Assembly: GCA_947396885.1 (NCBI GenBank) | Contig: OX377206.1 | Coordinates: forward strand, 5,470,658 to 5,534,657 | DNA length: 64,000 nt | Reading direction: 5' to 3' | Source: Heligmosomoides polygyrus polygyrus | Lineage: Eukaryota; Nematoda; Chromadorea; Rhabditida; Heligmosomidae | In this document: piece by piece, positions 11,404 to 38,741 of the stretch | Layout: the number at the start of each line of letters is the position of its first letter | How positions within the stretch are numbered: position 1 is the first letter of the stretch | Notes under the pieces: generated by a model | Told to the model about the DNA's origin: nothing | What the model saw: only the letters and a program-made list of their open reading frames with translations | Databases searched by the model: none | Made by a program: the position numbers and the translations under genes

Positions 11404-13068
11404 GTGAGTGACTGTGTACCAGACGTCTCCGAAGCATAAAACACTAGCGTTGACTCATAGACCGACCAACGAAAGTCTCTATATAAGTCACATTTGCATT
11501 CAAATTGCCTCCACAACATTCCGCAGAAGTAGAATGCGTTTCGAATATCACAAATGGATTAGCTAACGCCGTCCTTGATCATCTGAATATCTGGTTGTTT
11601 CACAATATTTGTATTTTGAAAAGCTCCAAATAATTTAACCTCAATTTTTCAGTTCGTCAACAAAGAGCCGATTATGGAGAAAATCCTCGGTTTCAAAATG
11701 CTGTTCGGAAAGGTGCCAGTGTTCAAGAAAGTTGGTTTCTCCGAGGAGCGTAGAAGTTTTGTAGTGCGCTCTTCGTCGTCTGCAGGTCCCCAATCATCGG
11801 CGCCGAAGAGAGTGATGAGAACGTTTTCCACAAAGATGGGCTGATCTGTGTAATCCTAAGCTGTGAAATTAATTGTTAACTTTGTTTTAGGGGTTTCTGC
11901 CATCCGTTCTGTGAATTTGTCCCAATCATCCCCACGGTATTTATTTTCTTTCCACTTCTAGTTCTGATTAGAACTTCCTCGCGTCGAATATGTGGTGATT
12001 TTGCTTAGCGATGAAGGAAAGGTTTGATATTAGACGGTGGAAGGTCGTCCCCGAACTTGTGAGTTTGCCCTTTCAAAAACTCATTTTACAGCACCTCACG
12101 TTTCGATTTCCCAACCCTTTTTTGCCTACCGACATGTTAAAATATTCCTTTTTTTACTTGCTGTTATGATTGCCTGTGAATGAAGTGTTATTCTGAAGTG
12201 TCGGATGTATAGGAGCTGTTCGATGTCATGATTATATCTGGAATTAAATGACAAACAGTTTCAGGGAGTACTCGTTCAGTAAGACTGTCAACCGAACGGG
12301 AAGCATTCATTTATCCGTTAAAGCAAAGTTAAGAATGCAACCCAAGACCCCGCTGTTTTTTGCAACAGAAGATGACGCAGCGTTTCTCTTTATATGATAG
12401 GATCGATTTCTTGTCACATCAATCAATACTTATCGCGCGGTCGAAATCCGGCGTGCTGCCTTGGTGTGGTTTACTAACCCTGCTAGCTCTGTGGATCGTC
12501 AGTACAGAATTAGTGCTTGCCTTTTGCAATTTGGATGTTCCCCTCGTCCCCCTGGCTCACCCTTCCCCAACCCCTAGGCTTTCTTGAGAGTGTAATGGCT
12601 GCCTTATGAAACTTTAAAGACACAAAACAAATTTTCCCGGCCCCTCGGTACGCTACAATAGAAACTCGACTCCGCCCCCTCGCCAACTCGGTCCTACATG
12701 CCGCCCCTCCGCCTGAACTTCTGTCCATCGAGGGTAGATCACTTACATTTATAGGCATGGCATGCAAAACGGAATCACAACGAACAGAATCGAACACCCC
12801 GCTTTTTTCATATGAATGCCGCTAGGCTATCGATCGTCAGCGACACGAAGTAGGCGAACACCCAACTGCGAGAGGCTACCGTACCCTCTAATTACTGACG
12901 CCCTGTTCTTTCATTTAAATCCTAGATCTTGTTCTTTGTAAGGCCCAAGTCAAGATGTTTGATTTTTCGTGTTTTTAAGGCAGAGTCGCTTCTCTGCATA
13001 TAAACCACTGTCGCCGTTCAGATTTATATTTCGGATAATCTCCCAGTGGAACAACTATTGCCTCCTTG
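11404..13068. other. Remnant of gene X 3' region, no clear exon
   Basis: From 12268 to about 12760 the sequence aligns with 18072-18365, starting ACTCGTTCAGTA, so both copies share the same downstream flank. Copy 1 carries an extra stretch of roughly 170 bp near 12535-12710. A possible exon after a TTTTTCAG acceptor at about 11651 is open for some 75 nt, but its phase is not consistent with the preceding piece. No gene is called. Confidence 0.4.
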
Positions 13069-13732
13069 CAGCGATATCAAACAGTTAGGGGAAGGCAACA
13101 AAGCTCTTTTAGGGAACCTGACGTGATGACCGCCAGTATGCCGTCCATCAGCGAGGATTGTCGTCGCGGCATTCGTCGTCGAGCTAGTGAACCGCTGTAA
13201 GATTTATTTATTTATTTATTTACTCATTTATTTATTTATTTATTTACTTACTTATTATTCATGGCGTGGGTACACGGCAACACAAGGATAATGAAAGGTA
13301 CAACGGTACACTGTTGGCCCGCGTTGAATTTTACGTTCTGTTTGTTTCACGTGCGCGAAAGCACACGTCAATAAATCAATCGATCAATCAAACCACTATT
13401 ACCGTTCAGATTTGCCGTTCCGATACTTTCCCAGTGAAACAGCTATTGCCACCTTACAGCGATATCAAATAGTTAGGTGAAGGCAACAAAATTCTTTTAG
13501 GGAACTTGACGTGATGTTCGTGGGTATGCCGTCCATCAGAAGGGATCGTCGCATCATACGTCGTTCAGCTAGCGAACCGCTGTAGGATTTATTTATTTAT
13601 TTATATCAAATAGTTTGGGAAAGGCAACAAAGTTCTTTTAGGGAACCTGATGCGATGATCGCCAGTATGCCGTCCATCGGCGAAGATCGTCGTCGTGGCA
13701 TTCGTCGTCCAGCTAGTGAACCGCTGTAGGAT

Positions 13733-13763
<31 letters not shown>

Positions 13764-13775
13764 TTATTCATGTTG
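13069..13775. repeat. Three direct repeats of about 155-190 bp, each ending in (TTTA)n
   Basis: Units beginning near 13069, 13454 and 13607 share GATATCAAAYAGTT, GGCAACAAA, TTTTAGGGAAC, ATGCCGTCCATC and AGCTAGTGAACCGCTGTA in that order, and each runs into a TTTA microsatellite (13203-13257, 13585-13605, 13735-13772). About 200 bp of other sequence separates units 1 and 2. No coding content. Confidence 0.8.
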
Positions 13776-13862
13776 TGGATACATGGTAACACAGAGATAC
13801 TACATGGGACAATAGAAGGTCTATATGTTGTTACAGGATGTTTTGTTACGATCAAAACTCTT

Positions 13863-13932
13863 GCGCCAGGCGGGACTCGAACCCGCATCTTCTGCTTTCC
13901 GGGCAGCGATGTTCGCCTTACACCACCGGCGC
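13863..13932 (-). tRNA. tRNA-Gly-like sequence, probably pseudogene/SINE head
   Basis: On the minus strand a 70-nt cloverleaf can be drawn: acceptor GCGCCGG/CTGGCGC (one G-U), a 3-bp D stem, a 4-bp anticodon stem around loop CCGGAAA, and a perfect 5-bp T stem with loop TTCGAGT. Body and anticodon arm resemble eukaryotic tRNA-Gly (GTGGT, CATNGCTGCC, AAGCAG). However the loop lacks U33 and the position of the glycine anticodon is altered, giving formally GGA. A second, truncated copy with shared flanks lies at 5456-5520, so this is more likely a tRNA-derived dispersed repeat than a working gene. Confidence 0.45.
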
Positions 13933-14059
13933 TGTTTGACCGCACGTAACATCCGCGATATCGAGATCTGTCAGCACTCACCCGTGATACGGGATGGGCC
14001 GGCCGCTGATATCAGAATAGAAGGTCTGCCTATGAAAGCAACTAGAACGGTGATTTAGT

Positions 14060-16984
14060 TAGCAGAAATTTCTTGGGATCAATAGTAATCGGAGGGGTTC
14101 TATGGTCCAGCTTCAGCTGCGGTCCCTGGATGCGAAGGCTTTCGTTTAACGTGGTTTTGTGGCATAGAGTGACATTCGAAACTAACACTTAAGCGTTGTC
14201 CCCTCCCGACTAGGATAGATCCATGTATCGAATTTACCCAAGGGTTTTCTGCAACGTGTAACTTAAGCTCCTACAAGCCTCTGTATATCCAAAATGTAGA
14301 CCTCTTTCATGTTTTTATCATAATATGGCCTTTGAGCTTGAGTGTACGTCTAGAAGTGGGCACCACCTTGTACATTTATCCACACCTGGCTTTTGCTCTA
14401 GTGCAGACATCTACTTTTAAATCGGTTACAAAAATCGTGCAACATTCTCATTTTGCAGGGTTTTGGATAAATTTTCTGGATGTTATTATAGAGAGTGAGA
14501 ATGGAAACCTTGCTCTAGACTTGCACATAAGCCCGTCGCACCAGCACATTCTAAACCCCACGATCTTCATGGGTTGTTTTTTGAATAATCATTTCCTTGA
14601 AATAATTTGAAATTTCTACCATTCATGAGCAATAACTATTAGCTACTTCTACTCCGAAAACTTAACGTACAACAAGGTCCATGAGTGCGCGATTTTTTTG
14701 TTGCCAGCATTGATAGTTTGTTAGCCACCCAGGGAAACGCGGTATTTAGTGTCCTTTTTCCCTAAAATAACAATTACAAGTGCTGGTGTTATCTTAACTC
14801 CGGTAATTGACCTTCGGTTAACCAGCGGCAGAAGGCCGGATGACCTGTGCTTTCCCTATTCGCAGGGTAGCTGTCGCCATTCAGGGTCTGATCTTTGACC
14901 TCTAAACCATACCATTTCTCAGCAAAAAGAGGCAGTCGAGCGTTTAAAAGAGCTCTTTTTGATTCAAGAGGCGTTTTTGGCGCTGTCGCAATATAGCTGC
15001 GCCCGTTTTTCACTTTCACGACGAATTAAGGAAGGACAAGGACGAATAATGCAAGGATGAATAGGAGTTTGTGGGTCGTGGAGCTGTTCTGCAAAACAAT
15101 ACCGATCTGATTCATATTGTAATATTTTGTATTGTGCAAGTCTTCTGCTATGGAGATATGCTAAGAGCTCCATGTAAAGAACAATAGCGCCACTGTTTAA
15201 CGCTCTCTGCAGGCATTGTGAACAATTCGCTTTAATCGATTGAACACGGGCAACTAATCAATATAAGGGCGTCTGTGCGATTTCCTTTTTTTGAATTTTT
15301 GCCGACTCTTCCCCCGTTCGTTTAATTTCGACATGGTATCATTCACGGTAATTCGAGAGTGCAGATTATGAGGCCCGTTCGGCAAACTCACCTTATTTTC
15401 CTTCATTTGTGCATTAGCGTTTATATGCAAGCAGGAGGAGTTTGTAGCTATTAATCAAGATTCAGAAGCGTACGCTGTCTGGTTCTGTCACGAAATTTCT
15501 GTGACGGAGGAGGTGCAGGCCTAGGAGACGGATCTATCCTAGTCTGGGGAGAGGGGGGGGGGCAGCTGCAGAAGCGAAGCAAAAACAAGCAGGATGGCCT
15601 CTTACGGCTAAGAAATTGCTAATAAAGGTTTTCTCACAGAGTCCTTAGGTATATTGCACTTTTTATAATTAGTTTGTTTGCTGCTAGTTTTCCCGCCGTT
15701 CTCAAAAAAGTTACATGGTGAAGTGCTCCCCCCCCCCACATACTAGGATAGATCATCCAAGGTGCCCTCGTGAATGTAATTCGCGACAAAGTTGCCTCAA
15801 TGGAGACGTCGACATAGAAAAACCACTTCAATGGCTTCCATATAGAGAAGGTTCGCTACAGGAGAGCAAAAACTAATATCTGGTTGGATTCCAACCAAAT
15901 TATTCTGTAATAACTTACCCGCCTCATTAGGGTTTTCATAAAGCCAAAGCATTGAAAAGTATTCCGATTTCTCTATTCAACGATCGATCCATTGCGAGTA
16001 GCTAATCGATGTAGGTTGTTTACCTGCTTTCTTTTTGTTTTCTCAATTTTGGACGAGGCTTACCTTCAAATCGCTTTGGTTTCGACACTTTCGACCATTC
16101 ATATTTCTTTAGGAAACCACATGTTGGCTTTTTTTGCGAACAGTTTTCAAAATCACTCTATTTCGCTTCGCTTGGAGCAACACTGACTTGTCACAATATT
16201 CGGGTTTTGTCTCAAGGAAACATTCATTGAAAAATTGTATGTCTCGTCTCATATGAAAAGCAATGTCCTAGCATTCTCCTATTTACATAGTCGGCTGATT
16301 TGCTGCATAAGAAATAGTTGTAATTTCCAAACAGTTAACCGTCTCGCTGGTTTGATTCAGCTCCAAATATTCGCTGCATTTCTGTTTTAGTGGATTTCGC
16401 TCTATTGAAAAGTTACCCATTTCCCGGTCAGGAGATCGAATAAGTGTAAAGAACTGCGACTTTGCTTATACAGAACAAAAGTAAGTGCAAGTTTTGATGC
16501 AAATGAAATGAAAAAGGGACATCGCGAATAACAAGTCAAATTACCATAGCGAGAAGATGATGTCGTTGTCCTTTTATCGATTGAAGAATTTTCTTTTCTT
16601 AAGAGAATGATATGTTTCCTTCCCTCGTCGCTCCTAGAATACCCTCTTTGGGGTCCTCTGGAAAATAAAATGTATGCATTCCATGACCATAATCGATTTT
16701 GTGGCACGACCAGACCGCGGAATAGGGCGCCGCCGCGCGACCGCGATCCGATCGCAGCCGAATTTGAGATTATATGCATGAATAGCGTTACTGAAGAAAT
16801 GTTGAGTCGTCTCAAGAACCCTCAACAGCATGTGGCAGTGATTTGATCTTCCAAATCGATCACCCAACCGTTTTGACCAAAGTTCAAAGAACGTCACGGG
16901 AACCTATGTTGAAAACTGCCAAAGAAACGTAGACTTTTCGCGATTTACATGACTGTACTTATGCTGTTGATCGGCCCCGAAGAG
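14060..16984. other. Stretch without a recognised gene
   Basis: AT-rich sequence with C-tract motifs at 14200, 15524 (minus) and 15728. The longest suggestive frame is 16607-16846, which is locally GC-rich and codes for basic residues, but it has no recognisable domain, no paralog in the window and no clear splice signals. I see no other feature. Confidence 0.45.
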
Positions 16985-17255
16985 ATGGAATTGCTTTGTT
17001 GGCCTGATCGGGACCCGAACATCAACTCGTGGTGTATGTGAGAGCTTCCCCCCCCCCCCCCCCCTCCCATCTTTTCCCTGCACTATGGGCTCGTTCGTAC
17101 TTCGCGATGAGGCGATTAAGTGGGAGGCTAGGCAAACCACTTTGTACATATCGATTTTTGTTGGTCATTGCAGGACAAAAATCAATACGAAATATGATTT
17201 GCCTGGCCGATCAATCGCTCCCGTTGCCCCCATCGCGAAGTATGTATGCCCTATG
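16985..17255. repeat. Composite tRNA-like + C-run + MITE block, copy 2
   Basis: It matches 9655-9915: GGAATTGCTTTGTTGGCCTGATCGGGACCCGAACATC, a C run, then the MITE with inverted CGTTCGTACTTCGCGATG/CATCGCGAAGTATG ends. It lies upstream of the second copy of gene X exon 5, as copy 1 does. The two therefore duplicated together with the exons. Confidence 0.6.
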
Positions 17256-17415
17256 CTGTGAGCATAGGGCTATGAGTAGGCCCTATGCTTCATGCATCTG
17301 TTACTAGTTAGATACTAAGAAGAGCTCTTTTCAGCTTGAAGACCGGTAGAATGTCGAAGTGATACCATGTACTATTTCGTTCATTTGTACCATATTGTAC
17401 TTTGTTGTATTTCAG

Positions 17416-18087
17416 TCCTGCGAGTTCCAAAAGGTGGATCTTACAATCGTCTTGGACAATCTGAATGATCAGCCTCATTCTAATGAATTAATTATTGACG
17501 TAAGTCGCTTGTTCTTAGAATTTAATTTGGCTGCTTTGTCCGTTACCTTGCTTCAAGGATATGCATATTCTTCCTGGTTAGCGATACCTCCCTTTTGATA
17601 GGGTGAGCGGAATCCTCAGGCAAGAAGGGTATGGTGAAGTGTTCAATTGCATGTATTATGTGGGAAGTAGGACAATAAGTCACACTAATCCATTTGGGAC
17701 CCTTCGACATCACTCGTTTGTTTCACCTCAAATTGGTGATATGCGCAGTACTGCCACACTTTGTTGGGACCTTCATGTCGAAGTCGGTCTGGGTTTCTTC
17801 CGTGCTTTGTAAGCATAAACATCATGATTGTTTATCCTGATTAGGGATAACAGCCAGATGGGGCTTCGCCCAGTAATTCATTAAGCAGGTCCCTTTACTT
17901 GCTAGAAGTGCGCCCACCTGCCTATATTACACAATTCCCACCTCAAATGGTCAACTTCGGAGAGAAATCGGTGAAATTGATTGACAACGGTCAGCCGGTC
18001 GATATTACATATCTGTTCTGGGGGATGTCTCTCCATCATAATACTCATGCGGTTCCCACTTCAACTCGGGAAGAACTCGTTCAGTAG
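17416..18087 (+). pseudogene. Gene X exons 5-6, second local copy (acceptor lost)
   Basis: Exon 5' (17416-17499, 28 codons) keeps good splice sites and matches exon 5 at 10061, including LNDQPHS and ELIID. Exon 6' is recognisable from about 17930 (PPQMVNFGEKSV, NGQPVDITYLFWG), but the acceptor present in copy 1 (TTGCAGAG before TTTATACAA) is deleted and mutated here to TTACAC, so exon 5' cannot splice normally into it. The frame ends at TAG 18085-18087. No insertion is present at 18057. This copy looks non-functional. Confidence 0.6.
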
Positions 18088-18455
18088 GACTGTCAACTGA
18101 ACGAGAAGCATTCATTTATGCGTTAAAGCAAAGTTAAGAATGCAACACAACACCCCGTTGTTTTGTGCATCAGAAGGTGACTCAGCGTTTCTTAGTGTAT
18201 GATAAGATTGATTTCTTGTCACATCAATCAATACTTATCGCGCGGTCGAAATCCGGCGTGCTGCCTTATCGTGGTTTACTAACCCTGCTAGCTGTGTGGG
18301 TCGTCATTACAGATAGGGTGCTTCCTTTTTGCAATTTGGGTGCTGAACTTCAGTCCAACGAAGGTAGATGATCATTCTCACTAGGATGCAGCCGTGTTCT
18401 CATCGCGAATCAAGCTTTCCGTTCTGTTGCCTCAAACATTTTCGGTTTTCTTTAG

Positions 18456-19229
18456 ATGGCAAAGTGCGCAATATCAGAACCTGCGCAGCACACCAGCGTA
18501 CCAGTGGATGCCATCTGCGCGTAAGTAGTTTATTCTTCAACTTTTTTTATAATATTTTTATTTGAATTTACAATTGTGATTTCAAATTTGAGCTCCGAGA
18601 AGCTTCGAAGTTATGTGCAGAAATAACTGTAGTTTCGAAAAGTGAAGCTTGATCACTTCGAAAATCTTCACCCTTGAATTGGTAGAGAACTATGATCTAC
18701 TTTTGCAGAGCCGTTGAACCTATAGGGCTTCAACCTCATAAGGCAATACCTTCCAAACATCTTGTATGGAGAAGGATGCAAAAATGCTGCATTGTAAAGG
18801 AATCAATCATCTGAACCTGCGCCGATGAATCACTATTTTGAATTTTTCTGCGCGTTCCATGTTGGAAAGATACCGTTCCGCCATTTGAAGGGTGGAGTTC
18901 TCGTGGAGGTACTCCTTTTTGCCGTACAGACACACCTGAACCCCTTTCATCGTCTCTTGGAATGACAAAGTCAACGTAAGGCACTAAGAATCCTCTCCCA
19001 TTTAGCAAGTGTGCAACAGGTCCGGGATTTAGATGATGTGAAAGACCGTTTACAATTCATGTTCCCTAACAAGTCTGAAACTACATGCTTCTGGTTGTGG
19101 CTGGGTGTGCATATCCTGTTCTTTAATTTAAATGGCGTTAACCGACTTCAACATCGCTACTGACATTTCAGGGCCACGGTCGTCGATCCCACATCCGGAG
19201 GGGTAACAAAGATGGCGTACGGAATTGAG
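18456..19229 (+). CDS. Gene X exons 1-2, diverged copy
   Basis: Exon 1 (18456-18520, 65 nt) begins at the ATG immediately after a TTTCTTTAG acceptor, reads MAKCAISEPAQHTS and ends in phase 2 at GTAAGT. Exon 2 (19172-19229, 58 nt) follows a GACATTTCAG acceptor and ends at a weak GTTGTT donor. It is more diverged than the copies at 3923, 49000 and 61335, and both exons are 3 nt longer, so the frame is kept. Its position upstream of the terminal exon at 20714 would allow a separate transcript, but exons 3-4 are not found between. Low confidence in expression. Confidence 0.45.
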
Positions 19230-20713
19230 GTTGTTCCCTTTGTTTATTGCTGCTGTTACTTTCTCGTTTCAGGTCCAGTTTGTGCTCCAATCGCCACACG
19301 GCGTTTCGCGTCGCAATGAAATTTCATAACGTTGATCAAGCCGCGCGGCCTAATCGATACTGGTAATTCTCATTATGACACGCCGCGCGGCGAATGGAGT
19401 ATGAGCAGGGCCTCAGCTAGAGGAAGACAGATGATGCGAGCTAGTCTACATCTCGGTAATCTCCCTGGTGAGGCGAGCCGGGCGGTTTCTTGTCAACTGC
19501 TGTTTGAGTAGCCCATTCCCGATAAGAAGATCCTCAAGTTTCGGAAAATTTGTCCAACAGGTTCGGAATAAACTGATTTCCCAGACTCGGACAAAAAGGC
19601 GCTATGTATTTACAAGCATTGGTTTCTTCGTTGTGAGACATATGGTCAGAACACGTTTTGGTTCCATCCTGGTCATAGGGAGAGACCAGGTGACTACCTC
19701 AACGGTAACTCTGAATGGCAGAAGAGGTGTGTCAATGTCAGCTGACTACAGACGGTTGCTAGCAGTCATTCGCATTTTGAATTCCACCTCGATTTGGAAA
19801 ATTCCACTTTTTTCCTAAAAAATCCTTTTGCTATAGCTTTATGTCTCAATGTTTCTTAACATCAAAGTCAACGTTCCTCATTTACGGTTATCTTTAGCAC
19901 AGCAGTTCAACTAGTAGATAGTGCGGACTGCGACCAGTAAACCAGACCGCCGATGTTGAATTTCAGCGATGCTGTTTTGGAAACAATCACCTGTACTTCT
20001 ATAGACTTGCAAAAATAAGGCCGCAATGAGCGGATTCGAACTCTCGGCCTATTTTCAACGGGTCAGTCACCTTACCCACTAGGCCAAACGCTTTGGTCGC
20101 GCACGGCGAAGCAAATCATTAGATCTATAGTATGTTATGCTTTCGCCGACACTCTATACACACCACATATGCTGTTCAGATCTATCGTTGGCATAGTCTT
20201 CTTGTGAGGCCAACTGAAGTGTGTTCGTCAACCTTAGTCAACACATTTCCTCAGCAGTCTCCATGTTCAGATTTAGAAGAGAACAGTCTACACTTTATAT
20301 GGATAAAAAATTTGGCCTGTCTATAAACTCGCCGCTAAACCCACAAACGCAAAAAACTGCGGACAAGTTGTTCTGGCGCGATAGGTAAACATTCAGGCAG
20401 GCGAACACGCGCGTTGGCGATGGAGCGCGAGATCCTTCATCCCAAGCATTACACGCACAAACCTCTCGTCACTCGGGGAGGGGGGGGGGGGGAGGGAGTT
20501 TTTGAAATTTGATTGCGACGGGATCTGACAAGTATTCTACCTATAGGTGCAGTCTCTTCTCGAAACACCCAAGTGAGTTCTGGCGCTGCGTTCTTTAGAC
20601 TGAGCATATGGTGATGTGTATACTTCTGCATATCTCAGTACGTGGATGGATTCCAATCCACTCAAAGCGTCTACACGTTTTTTCAGCAATTTGATTTTAT
20701 CCTTGTGTTGCAG
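19230..20713. other. Intron-like stretch with conserved repeat flank and tRNA-like sequence
   Basis: The first 450 bp align with sequence downstream of exon 2 in the other gene X copies (4843-5230, 49920-50180, 62269-62700), including the paired GCCGCGCGGC palindromes; the open frame there is a shadow of this repeat. A minus-strand tRNA-like stretch with T-loop TTCGAAT lies at about 20026-20095. A long G run lies at about 20478-20491. No exon recognised. Confidence 0.5.
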
Positions 20714-20833
20714 GTCGTCAAAGGAAGCGACGTCGTGGAAAGCGTCGTGTGCAAAGTGGTGTGTGACGATGAAGCTGAAGCCGTGGCCTTCTACGTTACT
20801 ACGAAGGGGCAAGAGGAGGCTTACGAGGACTGA
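20714..20833 (+). CDS. Terminal exon of an unrecognised gene (possibly gene X)
   Basis: A 120-nt frame follows a TTGTGTTGCAG acceptor and ends at TGA 20831-20833. It encodes 39 residues, alternating valine/acidic, ending KGQEEAYED, with clean codon structure. It is the only good stop-containing exon downstream of the gene X exons and lies on the same strand, so it may be their last exon. No other copy exists in the window to test this, and the linking exons are not identified. Confidence 0.45.
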   Translation, partial: VVKGSDVVESVVCKVVCDDEAEAVAFYVTTKGQEEAYED

Positions 20834-23150
20834 TAAAATTCGTCCTTTTTTGGGGTGCACGAGGACCTGTTGTTATTCGTCATTTTCTTTTCTTTTCTTC
20901 CACATCACTTCTCTGTTATGATGGCAATAATCTCGCTACTGCTCTGTTATCTGATTGTTTGAAGATTTGTTCTATTGTGGTTTTAAGTATGAAGGCATTG
21001 TTCTTTGGGTGTGTTCTTTATTTCACCGAGATTGCTGTTCTACGTGCAGCCGTGGTATTTTCACACGCAAGTCCAACATGTTTCGTCAGTGTACTCACCA
21101 GGAGACTATGGCCTCTGTTATGCTCCCGCGGGAGCATCCGCGGAACGTCCGCGGACCAATGGTGCACGGCGGAGGCGGACGTGGCGAGGCGCGGCGATTG
21201 GCCAGGTGAGGAATCTCGGCGCGATTCCCGCCCTTCCGCGGATGCTCCCGCGGGAGTATAACTCAGGCCTATGTCAACGGTAGGTCGGAACGGCCCAAGC
21301 GTTGTATATAGGCAGAATAGCCTCTCTCTCTGTGAAACAACAAAGCAAATATCTCGACCCCTATACATCTCTGAGCAGAGTTAGGGATGACGGATGTGGT
21401 AGGTGGATTACAATCCTTTAAGAGGGACAGTAGGATGAAATAACGACCAAGAGGGCCTCTAATGTTTTCGTCGATTTTCCACAGATTATCCATTGTCACA
21501 TCCGATCCGCGATGTTCTTTCAGAGCATTGTTTGCTGCTCTACTTAATTTTCCAGGACGATAGAAAAGCTTCTACTTTCACCAGACCCGTACTGTGAGGA
21601 TTTTTTGTAGACGTCTGGGAGAGGGTTCCCAGAATTGATGGTACAACTTCCTTCGATATTCGTGCTATTTATTAAGCCTTGTAGAAGTTTTCAGAGATTG
21701 CTGAATTTTGAGGCTTGCTAGGCCTCGCAAACTGTTACACCAAGTTAAGTTGGTAAAATAGACTGCAAAAAACCTTCGTATTTCTTCACCATACAAACTG
21801 AAGCACGTGCATTTTACTGTTTCCCTTGCACAGGCCGAAGCAGCGCAGCCCTGTGATGCACACTTCCGCGCTCTAACGTGTCCTGCGGCTATTGAAAGGT
21901 TTAACGTGGCTGGGGGGCGGCAGCGATACTCAGAGTGACGCGTGCGGTCGCGCGCGCGTGCTGGCTCTGGGCGGAGTCCTCGCTGCTTCGCTGGCGGAGA
22001 GGACGAGTTTTGCGCGACACAGCCGAGGCTGGACGGGCTGAAGTGCGAGACTGCGGATGCACTGGTGGGCACTGCAGCAAAGGGGTCGAGAGGGAAACTG
22101 GTGAAGTCAAATAATAGGGGAGATCCAAAGACAACTGAGTATTGGGTTATGGAGAAGGTCCATACGGTATCATTAGAAGAACAAACATTTGTTTTTAGGT
22201 TAGGCATTCATATTAAAAGTGGGAAGGTGTTCAGTCATAGATCTTTGTGTTTCAAGCGCTGCCTACAACGGTTGCGCGTTCAGCGAAGTGTGTCGTATGT
22301 TCAGAGGCGGATTACTGACGAACCTATAAAAATTGGGGTTGATCGCCTTTTGTAGAGGTTTCAAAGCTTCCTCATGATTATGACTGAAACCCCTGCTTTC
22401 TTCTCAGTAGGTTCGAATACCTAAAGTACGAAGAAGAAAGAAAGAAGTATCCATCCAGCGCTATTAATCAGCGCTTGGAGCCCAGCAAAATGTCTCACAA
22501 TTTAACTAACCTAATAGCAAACTGGCCTAATTACGAGTGTAAATATTGGCATACTCTAACATCTCTCTAATATAGGTAGACAATGTGGTGGAGTAAAAGC
22601 CAAAACAAAACTATATCCACGGATGCTTGATATTCTGCGGGCGAAACACCATGAGCATAATGTGCTCTGGAACATCCTATTTTCTCTATAATACGATTTT
22701 CACCACCATTTAATAAGTTAAGATCATCTACTGGCCATGTTTAGTGAACCCGTAAGTGAACTTCAGTTCTCTCTCCACCACCCATTTGACGTAGTCTAGA
22801 TTCCACCCCAGTTCTGACCACTTATTTGGGAACTCCTAATTTTTCATTGTGAGGGGTCAGCTTTAGAAGCCGGCTCATTATTACGTCGAATTCCACAGCT
22901 TTCTCCTCTTGCTGCAGCCGAAACTATTCATAAGACAGGTAGGGACGTGGGGTTCCGCATTAGCACGCTCAGCACGTCCGGCAACTCGTACACGCTCCTG
23001 TCAGGGCTAGAGATGGTCCTGCTGCAGCGCCGCACCGCGACCGCACGCATGGCTGCGAGTGAGTATCGTTGCTCGCAGCCAACGTGGCTAGCTTTCCCTG
23101 TCGCCAGCGGTCGTTTTCTGCATAACGTATCAACCGTATATATTGTTATT
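20834..23150. other. Intergenic stretch upstream of the helicase gene
   Basis: Apart from the palindromic element at 21119-21260 I recognise nothing with confidence. A GC-rich island at 21900-22100 and another at 22920-23090 produce open frames on both strands without domains or clear splice structure. The promoter of the helicase gene presumably lies in the downstream part, but no motif can be assigned. Confidence 0.4.
21119..21260. mobile_element. GC-rich palindromic MITE
   Basis: The left end TGCTCCCGCGGGAGCATCCG and the right end, its inverted counterpart (CGGATGCTCCCGCGGGAG), form about 25-bp inverted repeats that are themselves partly palindromic. The roughly 140-bp element is sharply GC-richer than its surroundings. 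No second copy is seen in this window. Confidence 0.6.
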
Positions 23151-23185
23151 TAGAACTCTTCAATTGTCTTCAAGTTCGCCAATCA

Positions 23186-37787
<14,602 letters not shown>

Positions 37788-38741
37788 TGCAATTCCAGCT
37801 CCAAAATGGATCACAGAAGTTTTGGCAAGATTCACTGATATGTCCCAATCGCTAACCCAAGAAATCATATTAAGAATTGATTGATTTAAAGCCTCCATGA
37901 CTAGGGACTGATTTGAAGCATTATAAGTACCGTACACGTTGATATCATCTGCAATCATTTGAACGCTAATAGCACAGTGTGTCTTGAGTTTATACGGAAG
38001 GTCATATGTGTAAGCTATGAATAGAACGGGTGATAGAACTCCCCCTTGCGGGACACCGCTCGTGCATCTACGCTGACCCGAAAAGGAATTACCAACTTTA
38101 ACATAATGTATCTGTTCTCTAAGTACGATTTTATCTACAAAAGCAATCGTCTTCCAATTCCCATTTCTGATAGCTTGGTGGTAAGCTTTCTGTGACTGAC
38201 CTTATCAAAGGCCTTGGATAAGTCAAAGTAAATTACGTCAACGCAATCACCTTTATTGACCGTAGTACTCCCATCGAAAAGACAGTCAGCTAGTTGAGTT
38301 GTCGTAGAAGCACCCTTTGAGAATTCATGCTGCGCAGAAGGAATAACTTTATTTTTAACAAACCTGGCTATTAATTTATCTCTAATAAGCTTTTCCAGCA
38401 CTTTGATTGGCGTTGGTGAAGTGCTTATAGGACGAAAATCAGAGAGGAAAGAAGGATTATGTGATTTCGGAATAGCCGTGACCAGCATATTTTTCCAAAT
38501 GTCAGGAACTTTACCAAATAATAGAGAACTATTGAATATTATCGAAAGTGGTTTAGAAAGCGCTAAAGCGCATCTTTTAAAAATAATCTGAGGGACACCA
38601 TCATATATGGACGAGGTGGTATCTTTCCACGATGCAAGAACTCTTAGTACGTCTTTTGGATAGATTAACATGTCATTCAGGGCATCGGAAGACTCAGATT
38701 TCTCATGGAAATTCGATATTAGAGTAGGTGTGCAAAGAGAC

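Noticed and set aside
16607..16846. 79-codon frame as an exon
   Set aside because: No acceptor, donor, paralog or domain supports it. It could be a fragment of an unknown repeat.
19468..19818. 116-codon frame as a gene
   Set aside because: It lies in the repeat flank shared by all gene X copies after exon 2; the frame is not preserved in the paralogs at 5060 or 50120.
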